Origin: Mxb001 sp046046455
Lineage (GTDB): Bacteria; Actinomycetota; Actinomycetes; S36-B12
Reading direction: 5' to 3'
Length of the DNA: 41,083 nt
NCBI GenBank assembly: GCA_046046455.1
Contig: JBJOJS010000119.1
Span: 1-41,083 of the forward strand
In this document: in pieces, positions 40,134 to 41,083 of the stretch
How the letters are laid out: each line of letters opens with the position of its first letter
Numbering within the stretch: the first letter of the stretch is position 1
Program-made: the position numbers and the translations under genes
The notes under the pieces: generated by a model
Databases searched by the model: none
The model's input: the letters and a program-made list of their open reading frames with translations, nothing else
What the model was told of the DNA's origin: nothing

Positions 40134-40384
40134 AGCTCCACCTCCGGTGCCTCGTCCGACGGGTGGATCAGACGGTTCGTCGGGCAGGGCCAACGCAGGA
40201 AGCAGGCCGTGCAGTGGGTGATGTCCCACGGTCGGGTGCTCGGCTGGTGCAGCGCATCGATCGCGCCCACCGTCTCGCTCATCCGCTCGGCCGCCACGAC
40301 GAGGTCGTGCAACGAGTCGCCGTCGGGGATGCCGAGCGCGCGCAGCACGCGCTCCATGTCAGGGTCGGGGCCGGGGATGCTCAC
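40130..40384 (-). CDS. Small hypothetical protein
   Basis: An 84-residue product starting at GTG (GTGAGCATC) in a four-base overlap. A helix (MERVLRALGIPDGDSLHDLV) is followed by CTACFLRWPC near the C-terminus, possibly a metal site, and an EVEL end. No family recognised. Confidence 0.6.
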   Translation of the reverse strand: MSIPGPDPDMERVLRALGIPDGDSLHDLVVAAERMSETVGAIDALHQPSTRPWDITHCTACFLRWPCPTNRLIHPSDEAPEVEL

Positions 40385-40590
40385 AGCTCCACCTCCACCC
40401 ACGCCCCGTCCTGCCACAGCTCGGCAGTCCACTCCTCACCATCGGGCCACTCGACGATCTCCCAACCGTCGGCGACCAGCGTCGTGCAGATCCCCGTCTC
40501 GGCCCACGCGTCCTCGATGTCGGACACCTCGACCACGCGACGGATGCTGAAGGTGCCGTAGTCACCTGTGAGTCGGTAACGCTCACCCAT
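40381..40590 (-). CDS. Small hypothetical protein with WQDGAW tail
   Basis: A 69-residue product (MGERYRLTGDYGTFSI onward), beta-rich and acidic. Its last eleven residues (WQDGAWVEVEL) and the DNA behind them recur at the end of the gene at 239-511, which points to exchange between loci. It overlaps the upstream gene by eight bases. Function unknown. Confidence 0.6.
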   Translation of the reverse strand: MGERYRLTGDYGTFSIRRVVEVSDIEDAWAETGICTTLVADGWEIVEWPDGEEWTAELWQDGAWVEVEL

Positions 40591-41083
40591 AGCGCACCTC
40601 GTTGAAGAGGCCCAGCTGCACGATCACGTCCGCATCCTCGGCGTCGCACTCCCACCCATCCTCGGTCAGCTGATGCGGGTGCGGGAGCGGCTCGCAGTTC
40701 CACCGGAGATCCAAGTCGAGGGCACGCAGGTAGCCCCGCAGGATCACGTCGCGGTCGATCGTCATCTCGGGACTGCCGGGCGACGGGTCGTTCGCATCGT
40801 CGAAGATCACCGCGCGGAACCCGGTCAGGTCATCGACCCCGCTGTCGTCGACGCTCCAACGGTACGACGAGCAGCTCGACCAGTAGCCGATGCCGCCTTC
40901 CATCGCCGTCACGAACACGTCGTGCAGCACGCGGTCGAGCAGCGGCCCGTCGGGCACGACCGGCTCGGGCTGCACGCTCACGCTCACGCTCATCGCGCGC
41001 GGCCCGTCGTAGCCACCCCATGCATCGGGACCGAAGTCCTCAGCGAATGGGCCGTCGCCGCTGGCCAGGTAGTTGGTGATCTC
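40583..41083 (-). CDS. Small accessory protein, 5' end beyond window
   Basis: The frame is open from the window edge to 40583 (166 codons). It enters with EITNYLASGDGPFAEDFGPD, then (SV)3, then EPVVPDGPLLDRVLHDVF to a WNCEPLPHPHQLTEDG end. If base 41083 joins base 440, the missing 24 N-terminal residues (MKTTTRTYLVTVELAG onward) come from 440-511 in frame, giving 190 residues. Homologous to both products at 1-242 and 239-511. Confidence 0.6.
   Translation of the reverse strand, partial: EITNYLASGDGPFAEDFGPDAWGGYDGPRAMSVSVSVQPEPVVPDGPLLDRVLHDVFVTAMEGGIGYWSSCSSYRWSVDDSGVDDLTGFRAVIFDDANDPSPGSPEMTIDRDVILRGYLRALDLDLRWNCEPLPHPHQLTEDGWECDAEDADVIVQLGLFNEVRYG
40728..41083. repeat. Right copy of diverged end repeat
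   Basis: The partner of 1-439. Here the gene is uninterrupted and the hexamer tract is shorter. The window stops at a base whose continuation would be predicted by base 440. Confidence 0.85.
40976..40993 (-). repeat. GTGAGC hexamer repeat, three units
   Basis: The same in-frame Met-Ser-(Val-Ser) repeat as at 320-349 but two units shorter, inside otherwise matching flanks. It marks length variation between the two copies. Confidence 0.85.

Noticed and set aside
1..41083. Exact terminal redundancy (direct terminal repeats) at the ends
   Set aside because: The end copies differ by substitutions, an indel of about 70 bases and repeat number, so they are not simple packaged-DNA terminal repeats.

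Overview
The window looks like a nearly complete genome of a temperate, short-tailed phage of a high-GC actinobacterium-like host. GC is high, GTG starts are common, four-base ATGA/GTGA gene overlaps are routine, and several promoters appear to make leaderless mRNAs. The terminase, P22-like portal, scaffold, capsid, connector and fibre genes are present, but no tail tube, sheath or tape-measure gene is visible. A giant 3334-residue virion protein fills a quarter of the sequence. Together these point to podovirus morphology. No ordinary tRNA, rRNA, CRISPR array or insertion sequence was found.

Layout. (1) 1-3438, minus strand: a tightly overlapping operon of small accessory genes, including a Gp88-like Cys-cluster protein, fired from a divergent promoter at about 3440-3560. 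(2) 3560-4210, plus strand: a coiled-coil protein, then a convergent intergenic region with a phased array of GTTTCCC repeats (possible origin). (3) 4644-8746, minus strand: replication block with primase-helicase, a small helical protein, an SSB-like protein and a RecB/Cas4-like nuclease. (4) 8867-35623, plus strand: virion and lysis block. (5) 35625-37402: tyrosine integrase, candidate attP and two divergent HTH regulators. (6) 37399-39026, plus strand: RusA resolvase, secreted lysozyme-like protein and three small proteins. (7) 39052-41083, minus strand: a serine recombinase followed upstream by small accessory genes.

The two window ends carry diverged copies of the same locus. Joining base 41083 to base 440 restores an intact 190-codon gene. 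It also makes regions 7 and 1 one continuous leftward operon that starts near 3438 and ends at a shared bidirectional terminator at 39009-39038. I infer a circular map of about 40.6 kb, in which bases 1-439 are either a variant allele or a rearranged second copy.

The least expected signals are: two compact tRNA-like folds in minus-strand leaders (1371-1424 and 6591-6648); a dispersed TGCAACNNGTTGCA operator family at the control regions; the 11-bp-phased GTTTCCC array; and the modular small-gene locus built on GTGAGC hexamers at the window ends. All function calls come from reading motifs by eye; no database search was run.
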